Shown here: positions 7,833 to 18,200 of the stretch, in pieces
Numbering within the stretch: position 1 is the stretch's first letter
How the letters are laid out: every line of letters starts with the position of its first letter
Assembly (NCBI GenBank): GCA_023954855.1
Contig: JAGSGY010000032.1
Span: 1 to 54,209, forward strand
Direction: 5' to 3'
Source: Pseudomonadota bacterium
Lineage (GTDB): Bacteria > Myxococcota_A > UBA796 > GCA-2862545
Length of the DNA: 54,209 bases
Notes under the pieces: model-generated
The model's database searches: none
Told to the model about the DNA's origin: nothing
What the model saw: the letters and a program-made list of their open reading frames with translations, nothing else
Position numbers and translations under genes: made by a program

Positions 7833-9296
7833 ATGCATCGACCGTCCCTTCGCACTCTGCTCTGCACCTCGCTCTTGGCCACGGGCTGTGCGGGTGGTGG
7901 CGACGGCCCTGGCAGTGACTCAGGCTCCGATCCTGGACCCACGGCGTGCGCTTCGGCCCCCAGCTTTCGCGACGGGCTCCAGGTACCGATTCCGGCCGGC
8001 GGCTTTCCGATGGCCTCGGACGCGGACCACTGCAACTACACGGGCAACCGCACCGACCGGACCTACGTCCTCACCGACCTCGACGGCGATGACCTACCCG
8101 ACCTCGTGGTGACCGGGGACTGCAGTGGCGATGCCACCATCGGCACCGCGCGCTGGGATGTGTACAAGAACCAGGGCAGCGCCTTCGCGACGAGCGCGAC
8201 GAGCTTTGCGATTCCCGCGGGCGGCTTCCCGATGGCCTCCGACGCGGACCACTGCAACTACACGGGCAACCGCACCGACCGGACGTACAGCCTCACCGAC
8301 ATCGACGGCGACGACCTGCCCGATCTGGTCGTGACCGGCGACTGCGGCGGCGACGCCACGATCGGCACGACCCACTGGGATGTGTACAAGAACCAGGGCG
8401 GTGCCTTCGCATCGACGGCCACCAGCTACACGATTCCCGCAGGCGGCTTTCCGATGGCCTCGGACGCGGACCACTGCAACTACACGGGAAACCGCACGAA
8501 CCGGACTTACAGCCTCACCGACCTCGACGGTGATGACCTGCCCGATCTGGTGGTGACCGGCGACTGCGGCGGCGACGCCACGATCGGCACGACCCACTGG
8601 GATGTGTACAAGAACCAGGGCAGTGGCTTTGCGACGACCGCGACGAGCTACGCAATCCCCGCCGGCGGCTTCCCGATGGTCTCGGACGCGGACCACTGCA
8701 ACTACACGGGCAATCGCACCAACCGGACCTACAACCTGACCGACATCGACGGCGACGACCTGCCGGATCTGGTGGTGACCGCGGACTGCAGTGGCGACGC
8801 CACGATCGGTGACACGCACTGGGATGTGTACAAGAACCAAGGCGGCGGCTTTGCGACGACGGCCACGAGCTACGCGATCCCCGCGGGCGGCTTCCCAATG
8901 GCCTCGGACTTCGACCACTGCAACTACACGGGCAACCGCACCGGCCGGACCTACAACCTCACCGACGTCAACGGCGACGAGCGGCCCGACCTGGTCGTGA
9001 CCGCCGAGTGCAGCGGCGACACCAACGTCGGCACGACACACTGGAAGGTCTACGAGAACCAGGACAGCGGCTTCGCAGCGACCGCCGCGGACCTTGCGCT
9101 ACCTGCGGGTGGCTTCCCGATGGCCTCGGACTTCGACCACTGCAACTACACGGGCAACCGCACCGACCGCACCTACAGCCTGAACGACATCAACGGCGAC
9201 GGGCTTCCGGACCTGGTGGTGACCGGCGACTGCAACGGCGACCAGGCCATCGGCAGTTCGCACTGGACGGTCTACCCACTGGAGTGCGGCGAGTAG
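7833..9296 (+). CDS. Surface lipoprotein with six FG-GAP/VCBS-like repeats
   Basis: 487 residues from the ATG at 7833, chosen because it gives a good lipoprotein signal (LLATGC, lipobox Cys near residue 18). After a short Gly/Asp/Ser linker the protein is six copies of a 74-residue unit (the last cut to about 66). Each has IPAGGFPMASD, D-H-C-N-Y-T-G-N-R-T, a Ca-binding-like D-x-(D/N)-G-D-x-x-P-D-L-V-V-T loop, and a second Cys in GDC. FG-GAP/VCBS repeats normally form calcium-binding beta-propeller blades; six or seven blades close a ring. Two Cys per unit suggest disulfides, in keeping with an exported site. A CRP-like site lies upstream. Ligand unknown. Confidence 0.75.
   Translation: MHRPSLRTLLCTSLLATGCAGGGDGPGSDSGSDPGPTACASAPSFRDGLQVPIPAGGFPMASDADHCNYTGNRTDRTYVLTDLDGDDLPDLVVTGDCSGDATIGTARWDVYKNQGSAFATSATSFAIPAGGFPMASDADHCNYTGNRTDRTYSLTDIDGDDLPDLVVTGDCGGDATIGTTHWDVYKNQGGAFASTATSYTIPAGGFPMASDADHCNYTGNRTNRTYSLTDLDGDDLPDLVVTGDCGGDATIGTTHWDVYKNQGSGFATTATSYAIPAGGFPMVSDADHCNYTGNRTNRTYNLTDIDGDDLPDLVVTADCSGDATIGDTHWDVYKNQGGGFATTATSYAIPAGGFPMASDFDHCNYTGNRTGRTYNLTDVNGDERPDLVVTAECSGDTNVGTTHWKVYENQDSGFAATAADLALPAGGFPMASDFDHCNYTGNRTDRTYSLNDINGDGLPDLVVTGDCNGDQAIGSSHWTVYPLECGE
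7989..9293 (+). repeat. Six tandem 222-bp coding repeats
   Basis: Units begin at 7989, 8211, 8433, 8655, 8877 and 9099, exactly 222 bp (74 codons) apart, the last truncated. Units 1-4 are nearly identical at the DNA level; 5 and 6 have drifted more (DFDHC for DADHC, VNGDERPD). Such arrays can expand or contract by recombination. Confidence 0.9.
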
Positions 9297-9302
9297 AGGC
9301 AG

Positions 9303-9989
9303 CTAGGCCCAGCGAATGGCGAGGCCACGCTCGGCGAACGAGGGCTGCTCGCGGATCTCAGCGAAGTAGGCGGCGATCAGCTCGGCGGTGTCTGCGTCGA
9401 AGGGTCGCTGGCCAAGGGCGTTGGCCAAGCTGTCGAGCTCACCGAGCGACAAGGGTGCGCAGGCGGCTGAGAGCAAGTTGAGCGTGGCCATCACGTCGGG
9501 GCTTAGCCAGGCGGTGGCTTGCTCGACGAACCAATCGTGGTCTGCGATGACGTAGGCCGACGCGAGGGCCTTGCGCAGCTCGGGGTTCGCGGCGTGGTGG
9601 CGCAAGACGGTCGAGTACGACGTCTCGCCATCGACGATCTGGCGAGCGACGGATGCGGCGAGGGTGACGGCCGCTGCGGGGTCCGACGTCGCGGTTCGGG
9701 CGAAGGCGGCGTAGACCTGGTGATCGGGCGCGACCTCTGGACGGGCTGCGAGGACGTCGGCGAGGGTCGAGAGGGTGTCCGGGTCGGCGTCGCGCGTGGC
9801 TTGCTGAAGCACCGTGCAGATCACCGCGTGAAGCGGCGTGCCCTCGGCCCGGTCCAGAAGCTCGAGCACCCACTGCGTGCCGTCCATGGGGTACAGCGGC
9901 CGTGGAACGCGGGCTTGGCCAATCAGAGCCTGGTGAATCGCGGTGTCGACGTTGTCTTCGTTGAGAACGTTGCCGTAGTGCTCGATCAC
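9303..9989 (-). CDS. Alpha-helical protein, probable immunity partner of the 9991 gene
   Basis: 228 residues, GTG start at 9989, one base after the TGA of the effector-like gene at 9991-11175, so the two are an operon. Predicted all-alpha (repeated short helices rich in Ala, Leu and Asp) with no signal peptide, membrane helix or catalytic motif. Position directly after a gene carrying the shared effector leader, and likeness in size and style to 7049-7699, suggest immunity. It ends 6 bp from the convergent lipoprotein gene. Family not recognised. Confidence 0.6.
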   Translation of the reverse strand: MIEHYGNVLNEDNVDTAIHQALIGQARVPRPLYPMDGTQWVLELLDRAEGTPLHAVICTVLQQATRDADPDTLSTLADVLAARPEVAPDHQVYAAFARTATSDPAAAVTLAASVARQIVDGETSYSTVLRHHAANPELRKALASAYVIADHDWFVEQATAWLSPDVMATLNLLSAACAPLSLGELDSLANALGQRPFDADTAELIAAYFAEIREQPSFAERGLAIRWA

Positions 9990-9990
9990 A

Positions 9991-11175
9991 TCAGACCAGG
10001 AGCTTCGGGGACTGTGCGAGCAGCGCGGCTGCGGGCAGCTTCGTCACGACGACCTCGGTCTTTCCGCCAGACTTCGTGCCGCTGTTCTGCTTCGCGTTGG
10101 CGTTCACGGTGGAGTCGCCGGACTCGGTCTCGTTCGTCGCGCGATCTTCGGCGATGTAGTTGAACTCCGAGAACATCAGCGAGGTGAACACCGTCGCCTT
10201 GCCCACGCCACCGCCGGCATCGACAGCTGCGGCCGCGGCTGCTTCGACGCCCGCCCCAGGAATGGACAGGATGAAGCCGCCGTCGGCGTACCACTCGGGC
10301 TTGAGGCCCAGTGCGTTGCAGGCCTCGCCGATCGAGGAGAACTGGTAGTCCTCGCCCATGCCCATGCAGCCGTTCGTGGGATTGGGGAAGGCCTTGGCCA
10401 GGGAGGTGTAGGGCCGGAACTGAAGCGCCGACACGCCGTTGTCCATGATCGAGGGCTGAATCGCTGGCGAGGACTGCGCGAGCGTGGAGGCCTTCCATGC
10501 GTGGTAGGCGAGGGCCTCGGTCTTGTAGACCTGCTTCCACAGGTCCTTGAGGCCCGCATCCATCGAGCCCCACATGCCCTTGATGCCGACGAGCTTGGCG
10601 AGGCCACCCTTGTTGGCGGCGACCTCGACGGTTGCGGCCACATCGTCGTTGCTCAGCAGCTCCTGCTTGAGGGTCGTGCCGGCGTTTGGTCCGAACACCG
10701 CGCCCCACTGCAAGTCGCTGTAGTTGGCTTCTTCGAGATCGGGGTCGGACTTGGCGAGGATACCGGTCAGTGCCAGAGGCTTCGTGCTCGTCACCGCGAT
10801 GCCTTGCTGTTGGTCCGACAAGGCACCGGCGTAGCGGTCGTCGATGAAGGCCTTGGCCTCGGCGTCCATGCCGTTCTTGTCGAAGTAGGCGCGGGCGCGG
10901 GCCACACCCTTCTCGGTGTTGCGCAGCTTGATCGCGGCCTCGCCCTTGTTGTCGGACTTCGAGCTGTCGATGACGCGAGCGAGACCGTCGAAGGACGACG
11001 CGCCGAGGATTCCCGACTTCTCGGACTCGAGGCGGGTCCGCATGGCGCGCTGCTCGGCGGCCATCGCATCCTGCTGTGCGCTGTTCGAGGCACCCGTCTC
11101 GACGGATGAGTCGGTGGACGACGCGTTCGGTCCGGACGCCTGGCTTGGGCTTGTAGACTTGTTCTTCTTGGGCAT
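9991..11175 (-). CDS. Effector-like protein with shared N-terminal leader, toxin domain unknown
   Basis: 394 residues. The ATG at 11175 is chosen for the GGGAG site upstream and because the leader then aligns with two other proteins. Residues 1-30 are Ser/Thr/Pro/Lys-rich and disordered; residues 31-38 are N-S-A-Q-Q-D-A-M, matching the leader motif of the proteins at 19518-23618 and 32667-33758. The middle is helical; around residues 245-330 lie FRPYTSLAKAFPNP, a Cys-Met-Gly segment and YADGGFILSIPG, which look like a folded domain; an Ala/Gly stretch and polar tail follow. No classic secretion signal. Cargo of the local injection machine is an inference; activity is unknown. The probable immunity gene follows at 9989. 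Confidence 0.65.
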   Translation of the reverse strand: MPKKNKSTSPSQASGPNASSTDSSVETGASNSAQQDAMAAEQRAMRTRLESEKSGILGASSFDGLARVIDSSKSDNKGEAAIKLRNTEKGVARARAYFDKNGMDAEAKAFIDDRYAGALSDQQQGIAVTSTKPLALTGILAKSDPDLEEANYSDLQWGAVFGPNAGTTLKQELLSNDDVAATVEVAANKGGLAKLVGIKGMWGSMDAGLKDLWKQVYKTEALAYHAWKASTLAQSSPAIQPSIMDNGVSALQFRPYTSLAKAFPNPTNGCMGMGEDYQFSSIGEACNALGLKPEWYADGGFILSIPGAGVEAAAAAAVDAGGGVGKATVFTSLMFSEFNYIAEDRATNETESGDSTVNANAKQNSGTKSGGKTEVVVTKLPAAALLAQSPKLLV

Positions 11176-11252
11176 GTGCGCTCCCTGAATCCCGAGGAAA
11201 GGACTCATGAGCCTCATACTAGCATCCTTGCGGACCGCCGCCAGGTTTTGCC

Positions 11253-13373
11253 CTACGGCCCGTCCATATGGAGCAGCGCGCTCGGGTCCACATCCACGAC
11301 GTACCACCACCCCACCGAAGACAGACGACTGTACAGGTGAATGAGCCCGTCTTCTTCGACGTGTCCGTTCTCGAGTCCGGCAGCTAGCGCCGCGGTCACC
11401 CCATCACTGGTGTGCTGGGAGGTGCCGATCGATTGGTTGTCGTTGAGCCCGGCTCTAGCGCTCAGCGCGGCCTGCTCGCTGTCGACGATCACGGTGCCGT
11501 CGGGCTGAACCAGGTGGGTGCCGAGCACACCGGGAATGTCGAGCTCGAGCATGCCGAGCACCACGTCGAGCGAGACGTCGAAGCCCATCACGCCGAACAT
11601 CTCGCCGTTGTGGTCGAGCATGGCCTCGTTGCAGGGCACCAAGATCGCCGCGCCGCTGTCGTCAAAGTACGGATTGCCCCAGTGGGGCTCGTGGCGGCTC
11701 ACGGTGTCGATGTACCAGGGCCGCTTTCGCGCATCGTAGCCGTCTGAGATGCGGTCGTTGGCGGGGTAGTTGACGAGTACGCCAGAGTCGAGGCCGACGT
11801 AGATCCACATTCCGGGCACACCGGCATCGCGAAGCAGCGCCTCTTCGGCGAGCGGGGTCAGGTGGACGGCGTCCTCGCTGTGGGAGCGCAAGATCGCGCG
11901 TCGGAAGTCGTGAAAGGCCGGAGCCAAGCGGGCCACTTCGTCGGCCACTTGCTCGCGGGACACATCGGGGGAGGTGCTGACCACGGGCAGGCCGAAGTCG
12001 ATGTTCTGCTCGCCGTAGCGAGTGACCGGCGCCATCGTGGAGGGGCGGTTGCCGGCGAGCACGTCGTCCATCCACATGATCGACTCGGGCTGTGGACGTC
12101 CGCGCTCGTGCTGGGCCTCGAACTGGTGGGCCAGTCCATCCATGAGCGATTCGTAGCGCAGCAGGGTGACGTCCATCTCGTGGGCGCGTCCGTGGGCGGC
12201 CTCGACCAGGCGGGTGAGGGCCAGGTTGCGCTCGGCCATCTGCTTTTCCCAGGCCAGGGCGGCGATGGCAGTCGTGGCGACCACACCACCCGCGAGTAGA
12301 AGCACCGCCGAGATCAGCGAGACCCACAGGGTGGGGCGGCGGTTGGCCCACTTGCCCGCGCGCTCGACGGCGGTCCATTCCCGCGCCGAGACCTCTTCGC
12401 CGTGCAAGAAGCGCCGGATGTCTGCCGCGAGGTCGTCGACGTCGGCGTAGCGGTCGGCCGGGCGGTCGCCGGTGGCCTTGTCGAAGATGGCGACGAGGTC
12501 AGCGTGGGCGTCTCCCTTGAGCTCGGGCAGGGTGTTGGCCTGGGCGACGAACACCATGCGCACACCGCTGGTTCCCGCGCGGGCGCGCTCGAGCTTGACG
12601 AGCTCGTAGAGCACCAGGCCGAGCGCGTACTGGTCCGAGGCCGGGCCGATGGCGTCTTGCTGGGCCGCGGCCTGCTCGGGGGACAGGTACGCGGGGGTGC
12701 CTAGGACCTCGCCCAGGCGGGTGACCTGCACCGCGTCGGTCTCGATCGGATCGGCGTCGAGCAAACCTTCCTCGAGGTCCTCGTCGTCGCGTCCCATGAC
12801 CCGGGCGATGCCCCAGTCCATCACGTAGACCTCGTTGTGGGGCCCAACCATGATGTTCTCGGGCTTCAGGTCGCGGTGGACCACGCCTCGGCTGTGGGCG
12901 TAGGCCATCGCATCGCAGACCTGGGCGAAGATCTCGAGTCGCCTCGACAGGGGAAAGGTGGCCTCGGGGTCGGCAGACTCGCGCGAGCGCTGAATCAGCT
13001 CCCCCAAGTTCTCGCCGCGAACCACCTTCATCGAGAAGGCGGGGCTGCCTTCCTCGGACTGCTCCATGCGGTACACGGGCACGATGTTCGGGTGCTCGAG
13101 CTGGGCGGTGACCTGTGCCTCAGCGAGGAAGCGCCGCAGGTGCGCCCGGCTGTCGGGGTTTCCGAGGACCTTGACTGCAATCCACCGGTTCAGGCCGTCT
13201 TCGCGAGCGAGGTGGACCGCTCCCATGCCACCGCGTCCGAGCTCGTCCACCAACTCCACGCTGCGACTCGACGTGAACGGGGCCTTGTTCACCGAGGTGG
13301 GCAGCGACACCCAGACTTCGTCGTCGAGCGGAGCGAGCGTCTTGCCGTCATCGGGTGGGGGTGTGCGACTCAT
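11253..13373 (-). CDS. Ser/Thr protein kinase with extracytoplasmic Cache sensor
   Basis: 706 residues from the ATG at 13373. Kinase domain at about 40-310 with all key motifs: G-R-G-G-M-G, the IAVKV lysine, HRDLKPEN, DWG in place of DFG, and GTPAYLSPEQ. One membrane helix follows (about 347-372, LWVSLISAVLLLAGG). The remaining 320 residues form a dCache-like sensor, shown by RPWYIDTV, NPYFD, GAAILVPC and GEMFGVMGFDVSL. The layout is cytoplasmic kinase, membrane, periplasmic small-molecule sensor. Cache domains usually bind amino acids or carboxylates; the ligand here is unknown. It is divergent (69 bp gap) from an FHA-like membrane protein, and FHA domains read phosphothreonine, so the pair may work together. 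Confidence 0.88.
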   Translation of the reverse strand: MSRTPPPDDGKTLAPLDDEVWVSLPTSVNKAPFTSSRSVELVDELGRGGMGAVHLAREDGLNRWIAVKVLGNPDSRAHLRRFLAEAQVTAQLEHPNIVPVYRMEQSEEGSPAFSMKVVRGENLGELIQRSRESADPEATFPLSRRLEIFAQVCDAMAYAHSRGVVHRDLKPENIMVGPHNEVYVMDWGIARVMGRDDEDLEEGLLDADPIETDAVQVTRLGEVLGTPAYLSPEQAAAQQDAIGPASDQYALGLVLYELVKLERARAGTSGVRMVFVAQANTLPELKGDAHADLVAIFDKATGDRPADRYADVDDLAADIRRFLHGEEVSAREWTAVERAGKWANRRPTLWVSLISAVLLLAGGVVATTAIAALAWEKQMAERNLALTRLVEAAHGRAHEMDVTLLRYESLMDGLAHQFEAQHERGRPQPESIMWMDDVLAGNRPSTMAPVTRYGEQNIDFGLPVVSTSPDVSREQVADEVARLAPAFHDFRRAILRSHSEDAVHLTPLAEEALLRDAGVPGMWIYVGLDSGVLVNYPANDRISDGYDARKRPWYIDTVSRHEPHWGNPYFDDSGAAILVPCNEAMLDHNGEMFGVMGFDVSLDVVLGMLELDIPGVLGTHLVQPDGTVIVDSEQAALSARAGLNDNQSIGTSQHTSDGVTAALAAGLENGHVEEDGLIHLYSRLSSVGWWYVVDVDPSALLHMDGP

Positions 13374-13442
13374 CGCCGGCAGTGTACGCTCAGACCCCCG
13401 GTGGCGGGGCACGAACGGCCTTGGCCGAGGCGGAGGGGACGA

Positions 13443-15071
13443 GTGACGCAGCGGTGGGATGTACGAATCGCTGCTCTCGACGGACCGATGGCCGCCCAGG
13501 GAACGCAGGTGCTGCGCGGGCCTGTGGTGCGCATGGGCTCGAATCCCGGGCCCGATGGGCTGACGCTGCATGGCTACCGCGGGCTCGAGGCGAGCCATGC
13601 GGTGATCTCGGTCTATGACGACGGTGGCGCGACGATCACGCCGGTGGGAAGTGCGCAGCTGCGCCTGGCACCGCATCCTCAAGTGAACTGGCGAGACCTC
13701 GGGGTGCTCACTGGGCCCGCTCATCTGACCGACGGATGTGCGGTCTACCTGGGTCCTCCGGGACGGGGAGTGGCGCTTCAGTTTCACGGTTGCCGTCCTC
13801 TCGGGACGTGGCAGTCCGGCGAGCTCAAGTCCGACGGCACTTCGGTGCATGCGGCTCGGCAGGTCGGCGCGGGCAATCAGAAGGTTTTTTTTGGTTTGGG
13901 CTGCCTCATCATGGCCGCAGCCACGGCGATGATGGCCATCTTGGCTTTTGTGTTCGTGGGGCCGCTGCCGGTCGAGCGTCTCGGCCCCATCGAGGCGGGG
14001 CAGGCCTACTACGAGTTCGTGCGTATCGACCCGGATGACCCGGTGAATCCTCGTATTCTCGAGGGCATGGAGCAGGCCTTCTCGCTGTTCGTCATGGAGG
14101 ACAATGTCGAGGTTTCTGGCCTTCGGCTCGACGAACCCGAACGCTGGGACCCCGTGCTGTTCGCGCACACCGCACGTGCCGTCGAGATGCACCTGCATTC
14201 TTGGGCCACTTTCCGCCGCTTCGAGGCCGTTCGGGATGACTACGCCACCGTGCTTCACGCCGTGCGCGAGGGGGGACTTCCCGACGTCATGGCCGCGATT
14301 CCCTATGTCGAGAGTCGTTACCGTCTCAAGGTGCAGTCCAGTGCCTGCGCAAAGGGCCCCTGGCAGTGGATGCCGGAGTCGGGACCCCGCTTCGCCGAGG
14401 CTGGACTTGATTTCGAGGTCTCGGACTGCGCCTTCCGCGACGACCCGAGCTTTCGGTACACCCCGACCGACCGCACGCCTCCGAACCAGGTCTACCGAAA
14501 CGGCGACTACATCTCCCGCGACACGTCCATCGAGAACCATGACCCGCGAAAGTGCCGCATCGCGGTGACCGAAGGGTGCGCGGTGGACTCGCGGACCGAC
14601 CTGGGCTCGAGCACTGCGGCAGCCGTCCTCGCTCTCGGTGAGGCGTATGAGGACGCGGAGATTCGCGGCTCGGGTGCGGCCGTCCAGATGGTGATTGGCT
14701 CGCACTACTCCGGCTACGACGACGCCAAGCTCGGGGTCGCGAAGAGCTACAACATCCTCCCTGCCTTTCGGAGCTGGAAGGAGGGGCGTCCGCGGAGCGA
14801 GTGGCCCCACTTCTACGGGGAGAACCTGCTCTGCCCGACGAACGTCCCCGAGAAGCCCGGTGACTTCTGTGGCTCGGCGCTGACACCAGGTGCGCAGCAC
14901 TACGCCTACAGCACCATCGCCGTACATGTGCTCGCCGCCTGCTACTACGGCCTGAACTACGGCGATGACCCCGCGTTCGAAGCCTACGTTCCGCTCACGC
15001 GCGGAGACGGCTACTGCGCGGCGCTGAGCATTCCGTTGGCCGAGGAAGTTCGGGTGCGCCGGTGGCCGTAG
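13443..15071 (+). CDS. Membrane lytic transglycosylase with N-terminal FHA-like domain
   Basis: 542 residues from the GTG at 13443 behind GGAGG; the frame runs much further upstream but only across the antisense of the kinase. Residues 1-115 look FHA-like (VRMGSNPGPDGLTL, ASHAVISV, CAVYLG), though the Arg/Ser positions are degenerate. A membrane helix lies near 140-165 (LIMAAATAMMAILAF). The rest is an SLT/MltD-type transglycosylase: AIPYVESRY with the catalytic Glu, then S-A-C-A-K-G-P-W-Q-W-M-P. Six to eight Cys in this part fit a periplasmic fold. It would cut peptidoglycan from the inner membrane while its FHA-like head faces the cytoplasm, where the divergent kinase also sits. The coupling is inferred. 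Confidence 0.78.
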   Translation: MTQRWDVRIAALDGPMAAQGTQVLRGPVVRMGSNPGPDGLTLHGYRGLEASHAVISVYDDGGATITPVGSAQLRLAPHPQVNWRDLGVLTGPAHLTDGCAVYLGPPGRGVALQFHGCRPLGTWQSGELKSDGTSVHAARQVGAGNQKVFFGLGCLIMAAATAMMAILAFVFVGPLPVERLGPIEAGQAYYEFVRIDPDDPVNPRILEGMEQAFSLFVMEDNVEVSGLRLDEPERWDPVLFAHTARAVEMHLHSWATFRRFEAVRDDYATVLHAVREGGLPDVMAAIPYVESRYRLKVQSSACAKGPWQWMPESGPRFAEAGLDFEVSDCAFRDDPSFRYTPTDRTPPNQVYRNGDYISRDTSIENHDPRKCRIAVTEGCAVDSRTDLGSSTAAAVLALGEAYEDAEIRGSGAAVQMVIGSHYSGYDDAKLGVAKSYNILPAFRSWKEGRPRSEWPHFYGENLLCPTNVPEKPGDFCGSALTPGAQHYAYSTIAVHVLAACYYGLNYGDDPAFEAYVPLTRGDGYCAALSIPLAEEVRVRRWP

Positions 15072-15287
15072 TTCCCACGGGGTGGACCTGCGCGCGCCGG
15101 TTCAGGGATGAATGTGGGCTCATCCTGCCGTGAACGATCCGATTTCCGCTACCCGGATGGTGGTGCTGCCCAGGTCGAAGTTTCGTTCACCTCGACTTGT
15201 CTGAGCCCCGATTGCGTCTCGAATCGCGCTGCGTAATGTGCGCCCGCTGCACGGGATTCAACGATTTTCGTGCGCGTGGAGGTCGTC

Positions 15288-18200
15288 TTGTGGCATCGCG
15301 TTGGTCTTTCCGCTCTCGCCCGTGTGCTGCGCATGCTGGCAGTGCTCTGGGTCTCGATGGCGTCGGCTGTCGCGGGCTCCCTCTCGGGCACGGTGACAGA
15401 CAGCACGAACATCCCGCTCGAGGATGTGCTGATCGAGGTGCTCAACCCGGCTGACCCCACGATGGTCGACGCGAGTGCGGTGACCGACGCGCTCGGTGAC
15501 TACGACATCCCCGTCCTCACCGATGACACCTACACAGTGCGTGCCACGCCGCCGGTCGGCAGTCCGTTTCAGGTGTCGATCAGCCCCGACGTGGTGGTGT
15601 TCGGCGATAGCTTCTTGTCGATCGTGATGGTCATTCCGGCGAATGCGGTCGCGTACACGGGCAGCATCCTCGACAGCGACGGCAACCCCCTCGCGAACCA
15701 GTGTCTGCACCTGCAGAGCCCTCTGCAGAACTACCACCACTGCACCGATAGCACCGGCCTCTTCGACTTCGAGGTCATCGCGGACGACTACCAGCTCCAC
15801 CTGTACGGCCAGTCCTCCTTCCACGATGGGGTCAGCTACGCCGAGTCCAGCTGGTCGTTGTACGGGGGCACGCTGGGTCTGCACGTGGACACAGATCACA
15901 CCTACGGGCTGCCCACTGTCGACGTGGACGTCACCGCGGTGGACTCCTTGCAGAACGGCGTCGCACAGTCGCAGGTTGAGCTCGGCTCGTCGCAGGTGCA
16001 GACGTTTACGGCGAGTGGCGTGCACTGGCGGGGTTCGAACTACTCGAGCCACGGTCTGACGGGTGCAGATGGCTCAGTCGACTTTGTGCAGCTCGCGACC
16101 CAGAGCGCCGGCCAGGTCGTGGTGCCCTGTGAGCAGTGGGTCTGTGACAACGATTGCTACCCGGCTGGCGATCAAGCCGCCCAAGACTGTTTCGACGCGA
16201 ATCCGTCAGATCCTGCGCAGTGCGACACCGCTTGGCAGGATGCCTTTGAGACCTGCTACACGAGCTGTCTCGATTCGCTCGATACGCGCGTCTGCACCGA
16301 GTCGGTCACCGAATCCACGTTCTCGGTCCACGTGATCCCGCCCGCCAGCAGCCCGCTCGGTCAGGTCGAGGAGTTCGGATTCACCTCGCCCGTCGACACG
16401 TCGATCGTCATTCAGCTGCCCGAGACGGTGACCTTCAGCGGCCGCGTGTTCGACCGTGACGGCCAGCCGCTGGTGCAGCAGTGTCTCGGCCTCTCTGCCG
16501 GCTCGCTTCACACATCGCGATGCACCGATGCCACCGGGTTCTTTACAATCGACGTCGAGGCCGGAACCTACGGCCTGTCGCTCTGGGGCGGCGTCCAGGA
16601 GCAGCCCACCGATGGCGGGTACGCCGACTCTCACTGGTCGCTCTCCGGAGGCCAGCTCGAGCTCCTCACGAGCGTGTACAAGGAGTTCACTCTCCCCACC
16701 GTGCTCTTCGAGGTGACGGTCGAAGACCCGCTCGGAAACCTGGTACCGAACAGCTGGCTCGAGCCCCGCTCCTCTCAGGTGCAGCCGTTCACCACCGACG
16801 GCGTGCTCTGGCAGGGCTCGAACCAGTACGCCAACGGCGGGACCGGGACGGATGCCGTCTCGACCTTCACTCTACTGGCGACCCAGCAGGCGGGTGAGAT
16901 CGAGGTGATCTGTGAGCCCTGGATCTGCGATGAGGAGTGCTACCTGCCTGCCGAGACCGCGGTGCAAGACTGTATCGACGCGCTGACGCCAGGCGATGAT
17001 CCAGATGCCTGCTACCAGCTCTGGGACAGCGCATTCCAGAGCTGCCAGGCAGACTGCCTCGACACGTTCGACACCCGGGTGTGCACCGAGCTGGTCGGAG
17101 AGTCGACGTTCTCGGTCACGGCGTCACCTCCGAGCGGGCTCGGCCTCACCGGCGTCGAGGAGCACGGCTTCACCGCCCCTGTGGACACTCAGGTCACCAT
17201 TGTCGTTCCTGCGGCAATCACCCTCTCGGGTGTGATCTTGGGCCGCGATGGTCTGCCCATGAGCAACCAATGCATCCATGCGCAGCAGGGCAGCATCTCG
17301 AAGGGCATGTGCACGAACTCAGATGGCGCCTATCTGCTCGAGCTGTCCGAGGGAGACTGGCAGCTGGGACTCTACGGAAGCGTCGAGCAGTACGCCGGAA
17401 GTGGATACGTGCGGACGGAGTGGAGCCTCCACGGTGGCTCGATCAGCCTCCCGACCTCGCGCGTGCTCGATATTCCACTGCCGATTGTGTACCTCGACAC
17501 GTTCGTTCAGGACCTGCTCGGCAACGCGGTGCCCAACTCCACGCTCGAGCTGCAGAGCTACACCGTCCAGCCCTTCAGCAGCGACGAGTTGGTGTGGCGT
17601 GGGAGCGTGTACAACAGCCACGCCGATGTCGGTGGCGACGGGCGGGCGCGCTTCAGTCTGCTGCCGAGCCAAGAGGGTGGAAGCATCCAGGTTCCTTGTG
17701 AGTCTTGGGTCTGTGACCAGGATTGTTACCCGGCGGCCGACCAAGCCGTGCAGGACTGCTACGAGCTCGACCCCAACGACTACGAGGGCTGCGACCCGGT
17801 CTGGCAGAGCACCTTCGAGAGCTGTTGGACGACTTGTCTCGACACGCTCGACACGCGGGTGTGCACCGAGGACGTGACGGCCTCGCAGTTCTGGATTCGC
17901 GTCGATCCGCCAGTCAACACCGCTTACGCGCCGTTCTTGTTGACCGACCAGGACATGCTGACCGACCGGGCCCTCAACATCATCCTGCAGCTGCTCGAGG
18001 ACGGCGACTGTGACTCGGATGACGACGGCCTGTGCGACGAGGACGACAACTGCCTCGGCATTCCGAACGGCGATCAGACCGACTCGGACGGCGACGGCAT
18101 CGGCGATGCGTGCGACGACGACGACGACGACGACGACACCGGCGACGACGACGACAACTGCCCCGACGTCTACAACCCGCTTCAGCTCGACACCGACGGC

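Noticed and set aside
8094-9041. 315-residue minus-strand frame
   Set aside because: Antisense reading of the 222-bp repeats; it is long only because the repeat lacks stops in that frame.
7989-9293. CRISPR-like array
   Set aside because: The repeats are 222 bp, contiguous, in frame and encode protein.
12837-13442. Upstream extension of the FHA-like transglycosylase
   Set aside because: It runs over the antisense of the kinase domain; the GTG at 13443 has a GGAGG site.
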